Below are positions 55,733-64,000 of a DNA stretch of 64,000 nucleotides, in pieces. The DNA is from Monodelphis domestica (Eukaryota; Chordata; Mammalia; Didelphimorphia; Didelphidae), in assembly GCF_027887165.1 (NCBI RefSeq), contig NC_077229.1, positions 114,840,520-114,904,519 on the forward strand. Reading direction: 5' to 3'. The notes under the pieces were generated by a model. That model did no database searches and was not told the DNA's origin. It was given only the letters and a program-made list of their open reading frames with translations. The translations under genes were made by a program, and so were the position numbers. Numbering within the stretch: position 1 is the stretch's first letter; each line of letters begins with the position of its first letter.

Positions 55733-55880
55733 TTCAGAGGGAGGGAGAGGGAGGGAGAGGGAGAAAGAGGAGAAGGAGAGGTAGAAAGACAGAGAGAGGG
55801 AGAAACAGAGAGACAGAGAGAATCATAGAGAGAAAGGGAAAAACAGGGAAAGGGAGAGGAAGAGAGAGAGGGGAAGGGGG

Positions 55881-55961
<81 letters not shown>

Positions 55962-56118
55962 AGGAGGAGGAGGAGGAGGAGGAGGAGGAGGAGGAGGAGG
56001 AGGAGGAGGAGGAGGAGGAGGAGGAGGAGGAGGAGGAGGAAGAAAAAAAGGGAGACCAGGAAGGGAAGGGGACAGAGAGGCAGGGAGGGAGAGGGAGAGG
56101 AAGGGGGAGGAGAGAGTA
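55733..56118. repeat. Polypurine tract: (GGGAGA)n, (GA)n, (GGA)n
   Basis: Nearly all purine on the plus strand for about 385 bp. Pure (GA)n at 55884-55958 and pure (GGA)n at 55960-56040. The minus-strand frame of Pro and Leu/Ser runs is an artefact of the repeat. Such tracts can form triplex (H-DNA) structures and are length-unstable. Confidence 0.95.
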
Positions 56119-56129
56119 CTTAAGGACAC

Positions 56130-56510
56130 TGAAAATAAAGCTGATTTAGGTCCTTGTCTCCTTGGCATTGCGCTCTCCATCTCTGTAAGCTCTTCTAAAC
56201 CCTGACCCTAATCCTCCCATTATTTATAAAAAAGATCAACCTTCCTGCACCCAATGGATCCATAGTCAAAGCAATTCTCTGGGTTACACGGTTGGTCATC
56301 CTCAGGAGGCTCTCATCATCAGGAATGACTGCCCGGAGATCCAAGCAAGGTCTGTCAGCCCTTTGGGTAAGTTATTCTCACCTATGGAATTTGTGATGCT
56401 TTCTCTTAAGCCATCAAAGACTTTTTCTGACTCTAAAAAGGGAAACCAGGATGAAGGGAGGGGTGAAACATGCTGTCAATTAATAATAATAATAATAATG
56501 ACAACAAAAT
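56130..56510. other. Unassigned, with (AAT)n at 56482-56522
   Basis: An interrupted AAT array; otherwise no feature. Confidence 0.5.
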
Positions 56511-56514
56511 AATA

Positions 56515-56740
56515 ATAATAATAAGCATCTATTTATCACTTTAAGATTCTCACTTTATGGATCTCACTTGATCTTGTAAGATCGATGCTCTTAGTATCAC
56601 CTTTTCACTTCTGAAAGAACTGAGGCTGATTGAGATTAAGACTTGTCACAGGTTTCATAAATAATAAGTAACTGAAGTAGATTCCAAATTAGCTTTTCCT
56701 AACTCCAAGTCCATTGTTCTCTCCATTGCACTATGGTCAA
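56515..56740 (-). repeat. MIR/THER SINE
   Basis: 'gatctcacttgatcttgtaag', 'agaactgaggctgattgag', 'ctaactccaagtccattg', 'ctccattgcactatgg'. Confidence 0.7.
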
Positions 56741-56744
56741 AACA

Positions 56745-57465
56745 AGGTGACCTTCTAGAATCATAATATGTTAAAGCCCAAAGAAGCATTATAGCATCCA
56801 ATGTGTGAATTGTAGAAGGAGAAAAGACAAATCACTTTAGAAACATTGTGTGACTAAAATGGAATCTTTGTTCCTTCCTCTGAGATGAGGCCTTCCAGGG
56901 GACCATCTGCAAGAACCCCCAGCCAGGATCTGAGCCCTAACAGTCTGGTTGAATAAGCAGGTGATACAACAAAGTGTCTAGCCTCCCATTATAGGGACCA
57001 AAGTTAAGTCCAGTAATCAGTTTTCTTTCAATGGCAGAACAATACCCCACTGGTCCAGTTAAATACCAAAGAATAAAACTTATTCACTGTGTACTTAAAA
57101 TAGGTCTGAAAAAGCTATAAATCTAAGGCTGCATTCTAGGTGGCTAAAGCTGCTACCAGACAGTAGACTTCCTTAGGACACTAATAATACACTTCTCTTC
57201 CCTTCAATTTGGCTATTCGGTTTATTTGATTGCCAGTTTTTAGATCTACTGGCGACAAAGATTCTCCCTGGGCTCTCTACCAAGGCAAAGAGAGAAATTT
57301 TCCCAAAGCACTTAGACAATTACAGCCAAAGAGAACATTAGACTATAGCTTACCAGAATTTAGAATACCAGAGCTGGAATTCACCTTAAACTATCAAATG
57401 AAGACACTGGACAGAATGTTATCATGCAAGTGACAGATTCAAAAAATGTAATATGTGGAAGAGAG
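56745..57465. other. Unassigned, possibly LTR-derived
   Basis: No repeat named. The run 'gtttatttgattgcc' then 'ctactggcgacaaag' near 57218-57261 vaguely recalls an LTR end beside a primer-binding site, but no matching terminus was found. The open frame 57230-57433 has no known domain. Confidence 0.25.
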
Positions 57466-57469
57466 TTTA

Positions 57470-57935
57470 ATGACCATCTAGGCTTGCTCTTTATTTTCTA
57501 GAGGAGGAAATATTCTCAGAGTGAGAATGACTTGCCAAATTTCACACATATCAAGATAATGACAAATTCTGGTCTCCTAACTTGATGTTGAATACTTTTT
57601 ACACCTGCTGCCTCTTTAGTTCTTGGCTTCCAGGAGCATACAGGGGAGAAGACAGGTACATTTTTTGTTATTCTTTAGTCATTTCAGTCATGCCCAAATC
57701 TTTGTAACCCACATTTGGGGGTTTCTTTGCAAAGATAGTGTATTGGTTTGTCATTTCCTTCTCCAGATCATTTTATAGTTAGGGAAACTGAGGCAAACAG
57801 GATAAAATTACTTGCCCTGGGTCACACAGTCAGTAAGTGTCTTAGGCCAGATTTGAACTCAAGAAGATGAGTCTTTCTGACTTCAGGTCCATCATTCTGT
57901 CCACTGTACATGCTAGCTGCATATTATATTCCCAT
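57470..57935 (-). repeat. MIR relic (57470-57610) and CORE-SINE MAR1 type (57660-57935)
   Basis: MIR: 'ttctagaggaggaaatattc'. SINE: 'gggtttctttgcaaagatag', 'catttccttctccagatc', 'agggaaactgaggcaaacag', 'ctgggtcacacagtcag'. Confidence 0.75.
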
Positions 57936-58109
57936 AAGGTATATAAATTACTTTAATAAATCCAATGAGATTTATATGACCAACCTTAATGAAATGAGGT
58001 TGGAGAGGGAAACTAGGCTAAAAGACAAGTGATCTGCTTCTGTTACTAGCTGTATAACTTAGCTATTCATCTTTATATATCTAGACTTAACTTTTGCCAT
58101 CTTTGAGAG

Positions 58110-58535
58110 GAGGTGCCTAGAGTTGGGAAGACCTGAGTTCAAACCTGGCCTTAGACACTTATTAGCTCTATGACCTTGAGCAAGTCACTTCATCCTGTTT
58201 GCCTCAGTTCCCTCATCTGTGAAATGAGTTGGAGAAGGAAATGACAATCCACACTAGTAACTTTTTTAAACCCTAGCTTTATGTTTTAGAATCTATGCTT
58301 AGTATCAGTTCCAAGGAAAAAGAGTGGTAAGGGCTAGGCACTTGGAGTAAAGTGACTTACCCATGGTCACAAAGCTAGGAAGTGTCTGAGTCCAAATTAG
58401 AACCCAGCACCTCCTATCTCCAGGCCTGGATCTCTATCCACTGAGAGACCCAGCTGCCTCAATACTAGCTTCTTTGCCAAGACCCAAAATGGGTTGTGAA
58501 GAGTTAGACATAACTGAAACAACTGGACAAGAAGA
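58110..58535 (+). repeat. CORE-SINE (MAR1 type) split by a tRNA-like SINE
   Basis: Left arm 58110-58262: 'gaagacctgagttcaaacc', 'tgagcaagtcacttcatcc', 'ctcatctgtgaaatgagtt'. Right arm 58467-58535: 'tctttgccaagacccaaaat', 'gaagagttagacataactg'. Together they give a full SINE interrupted just before its tail. Confidence 0.85.
58263..58466 (-). repeat. tRNA-like SINE nested in a CORE-SINE
   Basis: T-rich left end, 'acccatggtcacaaagctagg', 'ccaggcctggatctctatcc', 'agagacccagctgcctc'. The phrase actag occurs at both junctions as a possible short TSD. Confidence 0.8.
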
Positions 58536-58539
58536 AGTA

Positions 58540-59185
58540 GACTTCTTCCAAGGTAATTAATGGGGTAATTTAAGGCAGAAAGTACTTAACTTTACACAGT
58601 ATAATCCACCTTAAACTCTACCAGTTGGTAGGAAAAGAATTTCATTCTTGCTGTTTGAGTGTTATGAAACATTTCCCTTCACTTGGGAGTGTCTCTGTCC
58701 CTTGAGTTTGGAGCTCAGAACTTAATGAGTGTTTGGCCCTGGGCCCATGTTTATTTAAGATCCCCAATTAGTCTTCAAATGACTGTCTAATTGCTCCTTT
58801 TGTTGGCTCTGAGGAAGGTCTAGTGATGATGACACACCCACAGAGAGAGCTCTGGAAGTGTTCTCTGTGCACTGAGATGTGATATATTCTAATTCTTCAG
58901 CATTATCTTGGGAAAATGGCCCCAGGCTAGGTGTGACTCAGGGCAGGGTACTTGTCTGCAAACAGAAGGGAAGGAAGAAATGGAAGCAAGCCAGGGAGGA
59001 GGATTGAGGGAGGTAGTGTTGTCTATAGGAATTCTGTGTCAGAAGAAAGAGAGATGGAATACAGGCAAATACAGGGGAAAAGAGATCTTTCTTTGTTCCT
59101 GCTTCCAGCAGTGTCACTTTTAGACCTGTCAGTCACCATCAAGGCATACAGTGATGGTTCCAGCAACTTGTGAAGACTGGACTAT
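58540..59185. other. Unique-looking sequence, nothing recognised
   Basis: No repeat identified. Two overlapping plus-strand frames (58908-59123, 58952-59173) have no recognisable domain. Confidence 0.4.
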
Positions 59186-59189
59186 AAAG

Positions 59190-59590
59190 TGAGAAAACCT
59201 GAGGTGGCTGTAGAGAGGCCAGGTAGGTAGCTACTCCATTAATCTAGGAAAGAAGGGATTAGAACTTAAGTGAGGGTGGTGGTTGCATGAGTAAGGAAGG
59301 GAAGAGGAAAAAAAATAAGTATTTATTTAGCACCTACTATGTGTCAGCACTTCACAAATATTCTCTTATTTGCTTGAAGAGAATGAACTGGAGAAAAGTG
59401 AAGATAGAACTAATACTTTTAGGCAGCTGGCTGGTTGGAAAGGTGTATAAGGGGTAAGAGAAACTTTGAAATTGTGAAAACATGTATGAACCAAAAGAAT
59501 GATTGTGTCTCCAAAATAATAAGGAAGTTTGGAAGAGGGTTGGGTTTTGGAGAAAGACATAGTAATGTGTTTGTATGCATGAATGATATA
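59190..59590 (+). repeat. Family U pieces and a MIR end
   Basis: 59190-59305 fits the family U 3' part; 59310-59380 is a MIR-like 'cacctactatgtgtcagcac'; the rest is a weaker family U match. Confidence 0.4.
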
Positions 59591-59598
59591 GATGCTAT

Positions 59599-59652
59599 AG
59601 ATATAGATAGATAGATGGATAGACAGACAGACAGATAGACAGACAGACAGAC

Positions 59653-59701
<49 letters not shown>

Positions 59702-59873
59702 ATAGACAGCCAGATGGAGAGATAGACAGACAGATAGATAGATAGATAGACAGAGAGAGATATAGACAGACAGACAACAGACAGAAAGATGGATAGATAG
59801 ATATATAGATAGATAGATGGACAGATAGACAGACAGACAACAGACAGATGGATAGATAGATAGATAGATAGAT

Positions 59874-59921
<48 letters not shown>

Positions 59922-59938
59922 GGATAGATAGATAGATA
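59599..59938. repeat. (GATA)n/(GACA)n compound microsatellite
   Basis: About 340 bp of GATA blocks alternating with GACA blocks and a few GATG units. The minus-strand frames full of IYLS and VCLS repeats are artefacts. Confidence 0.97.
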
Positions 59939-59944
59939 CCTCCC

Positions 59945-60635
59945 TCTCACCCCTTGCCACTGGCAAGTGTAAAACTTCACTAAGTAGTATTTTTCTTAGT
60001 TTACAAGATGTTGGAGTATGCACTTGCACAGCAGAATAAGGGTATAAGAGGAGGAAAGGGTTAAAAGATAAGAGTAGATGCACCTATGCTGGAGGCAAAA
60101 CCATGATTGGTTACCACAATGAGTGGAATGGGACTTGTCTTCCCATCCTTGAAGTATCTGAACCTACAAGCCCCACCCCACTCAAAATCATGGCCATAAT
60201 GACAGTCCTGGGAGCCCTCATTTTGCAGACCATTGGTTTAAATGATGAAAGCATTTACTCCAGATCACACAGCAGTTTCCGACTTCTCAAGATCCTTTGC
60301 TGAATCATTATCCATATCATCTCTCCTGCATTTCTCTTGAACCCTCTCCTCTTCTTCTCTCAGTCATTATTTCTCTCAGTAATCTTCTCAGCCTCTTCTA
60401 AATTTCTAAATTATTTCCCATCTATTTTGATGTGGTACTTCAGTTCCACATAACTAGCTACCTGTGAGTTAGTCTTTGTGGATATTACAGAGGCACCTCA
60501 AACCCAAAATATGCAAAACAAAATCTGCCCCCCCCCACATTAAACCTGTTCTGCCTCCAAACTTGACCATTTCTTTCAAGGGTACCAGTTGTCATTCCAG
60601 TCATTCAGGTTTACCAACTCAGAGTCCTCTACTTT
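59945..60635. other. Mostly unassigned; weak antisense CORE at 60130-60300
   Basis: No gene. A C10 run lies at 60529-60537. Confidence 0.35.
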
Positions 60636-60639
60636 CTTG

Positions 60640-60945
60640 TCTTTATACCTAATTAGTTCCATAACAGTTCAACTCTATTTCTTCAAAATTTCTCACATCA
60701 TCCCCTTATCTCTATTTATATGACCACCTCCAAGTTTAGGTCCTTATTACCTTTTGCCTGGGATATTATATTTTCCTCCTAATTGGTCTTAATGCTTGAT
60801 TCTTAATTCACACTCAAGTAAGTTACAAAAACAATGTTCCTATAACACAGTGCTGACCAAAGCAATTGATCTCTGCTCATCTTCATTACATCTACCATAA
60901 AATACAAGTCCTTGGCTTGGCTTTTAAGACTCTTTATAAGAATTA
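60640..60945 (+). repeat. L2 relic
   Basis: 'atttctcacatcatccccttat', 'gaccaaagcaattgatctct', 'ggcttggcttttaagactc': L2 ORF2 C-terminal text. Confidence 0.55.
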
Positions 60946-61600
60946 CAAACTTTTAACAACCACATGAAAGAATGCTTCAAAGCCCTATCAATAAGATAAA
61001 TGCAACTCAAAATAACCCTCAGGTTAACTTCACATCCTGCAAATTTGCAAAGATGAAAAATATGACAATAGTCAATACTAGAAGGAAGATAGGTGCACTG
61101 ATAGCCTATTGTTGGAACTGTGAATTGTGTAGACATTTTGGAAGGCAATTTGAGATTATGCAAATGAAGTGACTAAAATGTCCATCCTTTTGCCATAGAG
61201 TTTCCTTTAGTAGGCAAGTAAGGGCCAAAAGGGCTATAGGTGAGAAGAAAGTCTCCATATGTACTCAAATATGCTATATTTTTAGCAACATTTTTGAGGA
61301 TGACCAAGAATTGGCAATAAAGTAGATCCCCATTGTTTAAGTCATGGTTAAGCAAATTGAACTGTGCTATAAGAAATGATATGTATGATAAGTGAGAGAA
61401 AGGTGGAAAGGTCTATATGAACCGACTCAGAGTAAAGAAGAGACAAGAAACATACACAATGACTGCAACACTGTAAACAGAATGAATAATTATAAAAATA
61501 TTTCAAAATAGTAAATGATAAGCATGACTCAAATGAATATATTTCTACCCCTCCCCCTATAGCACATATTTTGAAGCTTTCCCAATGTGTTGATCAATTA
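60946..61600 (+). mobile_element. Old L1 ORF2 end
   Basis: 'accacatgaaagaatgcttc', 'atgcaactcaaaataaccct', 'gttggaactgtgaattgtg', 'ggaaggcaatttgagattat' in sense order. Broken frames. Confidence 0.7.
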
Positions 61601-61639
61601 ATTTGTTTTTCCTCTTCTTTTTTTGTCTGCAATTTTTTT

Positions 61640-61870
61640 TGCTTTTTTAATTGTCATTTGTTTTTTAAAATTTTAGTTTTCCCCTTCTAAATGTAAAACA
61701 CTTTTTAACATATGTTTTTAAGTTTTGATTTCCAAATTCCCTACCTTCTCCTGGCCCTTCTTCCCTCACTCCTGCTCTGCCCTCTCTTCTCCCTGAGATA
61801 GTAAGCAATGTGATAGAAATCTTACATATACAATCATATAAAACATGTTACCTTATTAGTCATTAAGAAA
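61640..61870 (-). mobile_element. L1-type 3' end in opposite orientation
   Basis: Plus strand: 'aaaattttagttttcccctt', 'taacatatgtttttaagttt', 'gagatagtaagcaatgtgat'. Reverse of the 3' end seen at 45890-46130. Confidence 0.6.
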
Positions 61871-61879
61871 TTACATGCA

Positions 61880-63060
61880 ATATGACTTTTTAAAGTATAT
61901 GGAAAGTCTTACATGAATTGATGCAAAGTGAAGTGGGCAGAACCAGAAGATAAGTGATCTGTACACAGTGACAATAAGATTTCTTGATAAACAACTGCAA
62001 ATAATCTAGTTATTCTCAGCAATATGATGATCCAAAACAATCCCAGAGATTCATGATGAAAAGTGTCAGCTGCCATTTGCGAAAAAATTGATGGAGTCTG
62101 AATGAACTCTGAAATGTACTACATTTCATTTTATTTCTTCTTCTGTTTTTTAATTTGAGATCTCTTCTACAAAAAATGGTATTTGTTTTTTTTTGTTTTT
62201 TTTAATATATTTTATTTGATCATTTCCAAGCATTATTCGTTAAAGACATAGATCATTTTCTTTTCCTCCCCCCCCACCCCCCATAGCCGATGCGTAAGTC
62301 CACTGGGCATTAGATATTTTCTTGATTTGAACCCATTGCTTTGTTGATAGTATTTGCATTAGAGTGTTCATTTAGAGTCTATCCTCTGTCATGTCCCCTC
62401 AACCTCTGTATTCAGGCAGTTGCTTTTCCTCGGTGTTTCCACTCCCATAGTTCATCCTTTGCTTATGAATAGTGTTTTTTTCTCCTAGATCCCTGCAAGT
62501 TGTTCAGGGACATTACACCGCCATTAATGGAGAAGTCCATTACGTTCGATTATACCACAGTGTATTAGTCTCTGTGTACAATGTTCTCCTAGTTCTGCTC
62601 CTCTCGCTCTGCATCACTTCCTGGAGGTCGTTCCAGTCTCCATGGAACTTCTCCACTTTATTATTCCTTTTAGCACAATAGTATTCCATCACCAACATAT
62701 ACCACAGTTTGTTCAGCCATTCCCCAATTGATGGGCATCCCCTCGTTTTCCAGTTTTGGGCCACCACAAAGAGCGCAGCTATGAATATTTTTGTACAAGT
62801 CTTTGTGTCCATTATCTCTTTGGGGTACAGACCCAGCAGTGCTATGGCTGGGTCAAAGGGTAGATATTCTTTTGTTGCCCTTTGGGCATAGTTCCAAATT
62901 GCCCTCCAGAATGGTTGGATCAGTTCACAGCTCCACCAGCAAAAAAATGGTATTTGTTATAGGAGATGGCTCACTAGGAAAGGGAAGGGGAAGTGATGAT
63001 GTGTCCAACTGTGGTGATATAAAAACTAAAATATTAATCAAAACGAATCTTTTTTCCCAC
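61880..63060 (+). mobile_element. Old L1 3' end, split by a younger L1
   Basis: Left arm 61880-62187: 'ttgatgcaaagtgaagtggg', 'agcaatatgatgatccaaaac', 'tgatggagtctgaatgaac'. Right arm 62959-63060: 'agatggctcactaggaaagg', 'ggtgatataaaaactaaa'. The split is at a 17-bp TSD. Confidence 0.7.
62188..62941 (-). mobile_element. Young-looking 5'-truncated L1, 17-bp TSD
   Basis: Flanked by aaaaaatggtatttgtt at 62171-62187 and 62942-62958. On the minus strand the ORF2 end is still open from the truncation point to its stop near 62540: WRAIWNYAQRA, DPAIALLGLYPKEI, NWKTRGCPSIGEWLNKLWYM, QSERSRTRRTLYTETNTLWY. Then comes the 3'UTR and a T-rich tail. Open ORF2 remnant and perfect TSD suggest one of the younger insertions here. 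It lacks the catalytic domains. Confidence 0.92.
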
Positions 63061-63139
63061 ATAAACAAAAGCACATTATTTATTATATATAATTACATAT
63101 ATGCACACATATATTTTTATACATATAATAACACCTTGT

Positions 63140-63260
63140 TATTCTTTTTTAATTTTTTAAAATTTTATTTAATTGATTAATTTAGAGCATTTTTCAAGGA
63201 TTACAAAAATCATGTTCTTTCCCTCTCCTCCCAACTTCCTCCCATATCCAACAAAACTAA
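63140..63260 (-). mobile_element. Very short L1 3' end
   Basis: Plus strand 'attgattaatttagagcat', 'aaaaatcatgttctttccct', 'ctcctcccaacttcctcc': L1 3'UTR only. Confidence 0.6.
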
Positions 63261-63264
63261 TTTT

Positions 63265-63650
63265 AAAAATAGAAATTTTGAAAAACCCATTCATAGTCAA
63301 AAAGTAACCTGCATTTCTACATTATTTCCTTTCAAGGACAAGTTCTTCATATGAACCAAATTACTCCATCTGCTTTCCTCAAATTCACTATTCCATTTCC
63401 TACCTCCACCATTATGCACAGACTATCCCTCCATTCCTACAATGCATTCCCTCCTAACCTCCTTCCACCCCATTCCCAGAATCTATAGCTTCCTTCAAAT
63501 CTCACTTCATATGCTCCTATGGGAAGACTTTCCAAATCCCCCTCATTCTGTGTTCTCTTTCTCTTCAGATTATGTTATTTTTATCTACTTCTACAGATTT
63601 ATTGGCTCAGCTGAATTATTTGCAAGTTTCTTTAGTACGTGAAATATTAT
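63265..63650 (+). repeat. L2 relic
   Basis: 'tatagcttccttcaaatctc', 'tatgctcctatgggaagact', 'ttccaaatccccctcat': L2 3' body. Confidence 0.55.
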
Positions 63651-63664
63651 TCATTTTTTCCATC

Positions 63665-64000
63665 TCCATTATAGTATAGTATAGTGGTAGTCTCTCGGTG
63701 ATCGAGAATGACTATTATCTTTGTGCAGTTTCATCTACGGTGTACCCTCATGTGGCTTTGGAGTCCAAAGGCTGAGGCGCAGAGTTTGTGGCACACGGGG
63801 CATGGGATGCCAGTTGTTACGGGAGGTGCCATTGTGGCCTGGTGTCGGCGTTCACACGCAGCGGCAAGACGTCGACGTTGCTCATCTTCAAAGGTGGTGG
63901 CGGCATGGTTAATGTGGGCTCGCCAGCTGCTTCTGTCAGAGGCAGCGAGTTCTAGTTGCTTTGGTGTAATGCCAGCCCCCTTCAAGTTGGACTTTAGCTG
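63665..64000 (-). mobile_element. 3' end of a non-LTR retrotransposon with C2H2-tailed ORF2, runs off the window
   Basis: GC-rich against an AT-rich setting. The minus strand encodes a frame open from the window edge to a stop at 63731: QLELAASDRSSWRAHINHAA, TTFEDEQRRRLAAACERRHQ, then CPVCHKLCASAFGLQSHMRVH, a C2H2 finger (Cys-x2-Cys, His-x3-His). A 'DRxxWR' block followed by a basic linker and a terminal finger is typical of the C-terminus of some LINE-type reverse transcriptases. The non-coding 3' end follows, then a short ACTAT repeat as tail (about 63672-63685). I cannot assign the clade. The rest of the element lies beyond the window. Confidence 0.7.

Noticed and set aside
55734-56180. 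148-codon minus-strand frame of long Pro runs and Leu/Ser runs
   Set aside because: A direct translation of the (GGA)n and (GA)n simple repeats; no non-repeat domain.
57200-57265. Possible LTR end with primer-binding site
   Set aside because: No second terminus, TSD or clear match to a tRNA 3' end; the resemblance is too slight to call.
59599-59938. Regular repeat spacing that might suggest a CRISPR array
   Set aside because: Tetranucleotide microsatellite without unique spacers, in a eukaryotic genome.
59366-60083. Two long minus-strand frames full of YLSI and VCLS repeats
   Set aside because: Translations of the GATA/GACA microsatellite in two frames.

Overview
The window looks like nuclear DNA from a marsupial mammal and is almost entirely interspersed-repeat sequence. 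I find no host protein-coding gene, rRNA or tRNA gene, or CRISPR array that I can support. The lineage call rests on repeat content: therian L1 copies, a HAL1-like (ORF1-only) L1 derivative, many L2, L3/CR1 and MIR/CORE-SINE relics, CORE-SINEs that carry a BovB/RTE-like tail (the MAR1 type of marsupials), and a tRNA-like SINE of the type common in marsupials. I cannot tell American from Australian marsupials by eye. Nearly all open frames are short, lie in repeats or low-complexity DNA, and are not genes.

Layout. 1-7.5 kb: an L3/CR1 relic split by an L2 that is itself split by an L1; older L1 and SINE relics; then a relatively young L1 (5514-7305, minus strand) with a whole 5'UTR and ORF1 but no ORF2 or poly(A) tail. 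7.5-16.5 kb: a short unique segment, L2, L3/CR1 and MIR relics, an L1 with a long (CTTT)n tail, and an A-rich stretch. 16.5-24.8 kb: an old plus-strand L1 ORF2 relic that has taken three later insertions: a solitary LTR (18237-19233), a HAL1-like element (19261-22475) and a 5'-truncated L1 (23456-23975). 25-31 kb: copies of a marsupial-type repeat ending in a CAA-rich tail (called family R here), one of which is split by a twin-primed, inverted L1. 31-51 kb: hAT-like, SINE, L2 and L3/CR1 relics, an L1 nested in a CORE-SINE (34756-35684), and a unique segment at 38.9-39.5 kb with homeodomain and E-box motifs. 51-64 kb: more of the same, a possible LTR, a polypurine GA/GGA tract, a GATA/GACA tetranucleotide array, L1 nested in L1, and at the right edge the 3' end of a GC-rich non-LTR retrotransposon with an open C-terminal frame ending in a C2H2 finger.

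Relative ages can be read from the nesting and from direct target-site duplications (TSDs) read in the sequence. L2, MIR and L3/CR1 relics are the oldest substrate, followed by older L1s and CORE-SINEs, then the LTR, the HAL1-like element and the 5'-truncated L1s with perfect 10-17 bp TSDs. I found no convincing new biological system. The best leads are the mobile-element mechanics (a 3'-truncated L1 with a TSD, twin priming, a heptad-coding tandem repeat in a HAL1 ORF1, repeats in L1 5'UTR and LTR control regions) and two unique segments that could be conserved regulatory DNA. Family names were assigned from memory of consensus sequences without a database search; borders without a stated TSD are approximate.
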